42,338 nt of DNA, taken from assembly GCA_900769885.1 (NCBI GenBank), contig CAAGIG010000054.1:1-42338 (forward strand), given 5' to 3'. The notes under the pieces are model-generated. The model did no database searches. It saw only the letters and a list, made by a program, of their open reading frames with translations, and was not told where the DNA came from. This document shows, in pieces, positions 41,901 through 42,338 of the stretch. Position 1 is the first letter of the stretch. The number at the start of each line of letters is the position of its first letter. The position numbers and the translations under genes are program-made. Origin of the DNA: Rikenellaceae bacterium (GTDB lineage: Bacteria > Bacteroidota > Bacteroidia > Bacteroidales > UBA932).

Positions 41901-42338
41901 ATGAAAATGAAACAGTTAAGTACAATATTAAGCACAGTGGCAATATTGGGTTCAATACCCGCATTTGCCTGCACAGGAATATCCCTAAGATCAATTGATG
42001 GCTCCAAAGTTATAGCCCGAACCATAGAATGGGGAGGAAGCAACCTCAACAGTCTATATGTAATCGTCCCTCGCGGACATACCCAAATATCGCTTACTCC
42101 AGAAGGGTTCAACGGAAAACAATTTACATCCCGGTACGGATATGTCGGTCTGGCTGTTGAATCTAAAGAATATATAGCAGAAGGGATAAACGAAATGGGA
42201 CTCGCAGGGGGATTGTTTTACTTCCCCGGCTCAGGGAAATATGTAGAATACAATCCTGCTGAAAAGGAGAAAACTATTGCAGACCTGCAGCTCGTCTCCT
42301 ACATATTGGGCAGATGCAGCACTATAGAAGAGGTCAAA
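41901..42338 (+). CDS. secreted linear amide C-N hydrolase (choloylglycine hydrolase/penicillin V acylase family), 3' end outside window
   Basis: This is an N-terminal-nucleophile hydrolase that cuts amide bonds of small conjugates; known members act on bile salts, penicillin V, N-acyl homoserine lactones or ceramide-like amides. The 146 visible codons begin with a signal peptide (about 1-23, VAILGSIPAFA). It is directly followed by Cys24 (CTGISLRSIDG), which becomes the N-terminal catalytic nucleophile after cleavage. The next family feature, RTIEWGGSNL, carries the conserved Arg. GINEMGLAGGLFYFPG matches the loop that normally follows. An alternative ATG two codons downstream (41907) is possible. 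No obvious consensus promoter is present in the 60 bp before it. The protein runs past the right edge, so length and substrate-binding residues cannot be judged. Confidence 0.88.
   Translation, partial: MKMKQLSTILSTVAILGSIPAFACTGISLRSIDGSKVIARTIEWGGSNLNSLYVIVPRGHTQISLTPEGFNGKQFTSRYGYVGLAVESKEYIAEGINEMGLAGGLFYFPGSGKYVEYNPAEKEKTIADLQLVSYILGRCSTIEEVK

Noticed and set aside
41480..42112. 210-codon minus-strand open frame over the kinase end and hydrolase start
   Set aside because: It runs across a strong plus-strand terminator and two clear plus-strand genes, so it is not credible.

Overview
The window reads as a chromosomal segment of an AT-rich member of the Bacteroidota, most likely order Bacteroidales. 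The evidence is a SusC/SusD pair, a type IX secretion (T9SS) C-terminal sorting domain, a PorV/PorQ-type barrel, BACON-type lipoproteins, the Bacteroidota-type omega/Rpb6-like RNA polymerase subunit, promoters of the TTTG...TAnnTTTG class and an almost complete absence of Shine-Dalgarno sequences. I cannot assign a family from the sequence alone. I see no tRNA, rRNA, CRISPR array, transposase, integrase or phage gene. This is mostly a conserved core-genome stretch with several poorly characterised envelope genes embedded in it.

Layout. 1-4296 (minus): a SusC-like TonB-dependent transporter followed by a SusD-like lipoprotein that runs off the left edge. 4297-4786: a 490-bp intergenic region between divergent genes. 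4787-8421 (plus): a subtilisin-family protease with a lipobox and a T9SS tail, translationally coupled to a PorV/PorQ-like barrel. 8422-8592: two facing terminators. 8593-12858 (minus): korA-korB-gdhA, the 2-oxoglutarate/glutamate node. 13008-17753 (minus): nadK-uppS-bamA-OmpH/Skp, an envelope-biogenesis operon closed by a terminator. 17837-19416 (plus): pdxJ coupled to a lipoprotein with three Ig-like repeats. 19504-24023 (plus): a second OmpH-like protein, a glycosyltransferase, purC and a LysM/periplasmic-binding-fold protein. 24007-29491 (minus): three tandem large repeat-rich lipoproteins. These are divergent from a membrane-spanning TPR/LuxR-type regulator (29634-31307, plus). 31304-38787 (minus): a compact seven-gene run read as SDR, Gate-domain membrane protein, bamD, rpoZ-like, coaBC, recN, aminopeptidase P. 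38908-41768 (plus): rubrerythrin, sugar MFS transporter and ROK sugar kinase, ending in a strong terminator. 41901-42338 (plus): the 5' part of a secreted choloylglycine hydrolase/penicillin V acylase-type enzyme, cut by the right edge.

How the genes work together. Three themes recur. The first is outer-membrane construction: BamA, BamD, two Skp-like chaperones, UppS and a LysM protein. The second is the cell surface: SusCD, the T9SS protease with its barrel, and six lipoproteins counting SusD, the protease and BamD separately from the three-gene cluster. The third is central nitrogen/carbon and cofactor metabolism: KorAB, GdhA, NadK, PdxJ, CoaBC, PurC, MFS plus ROK kinase. The best candidates for less-described biology are the protease/PorV-like pair and the regulator/three-lipoprotein divergon.
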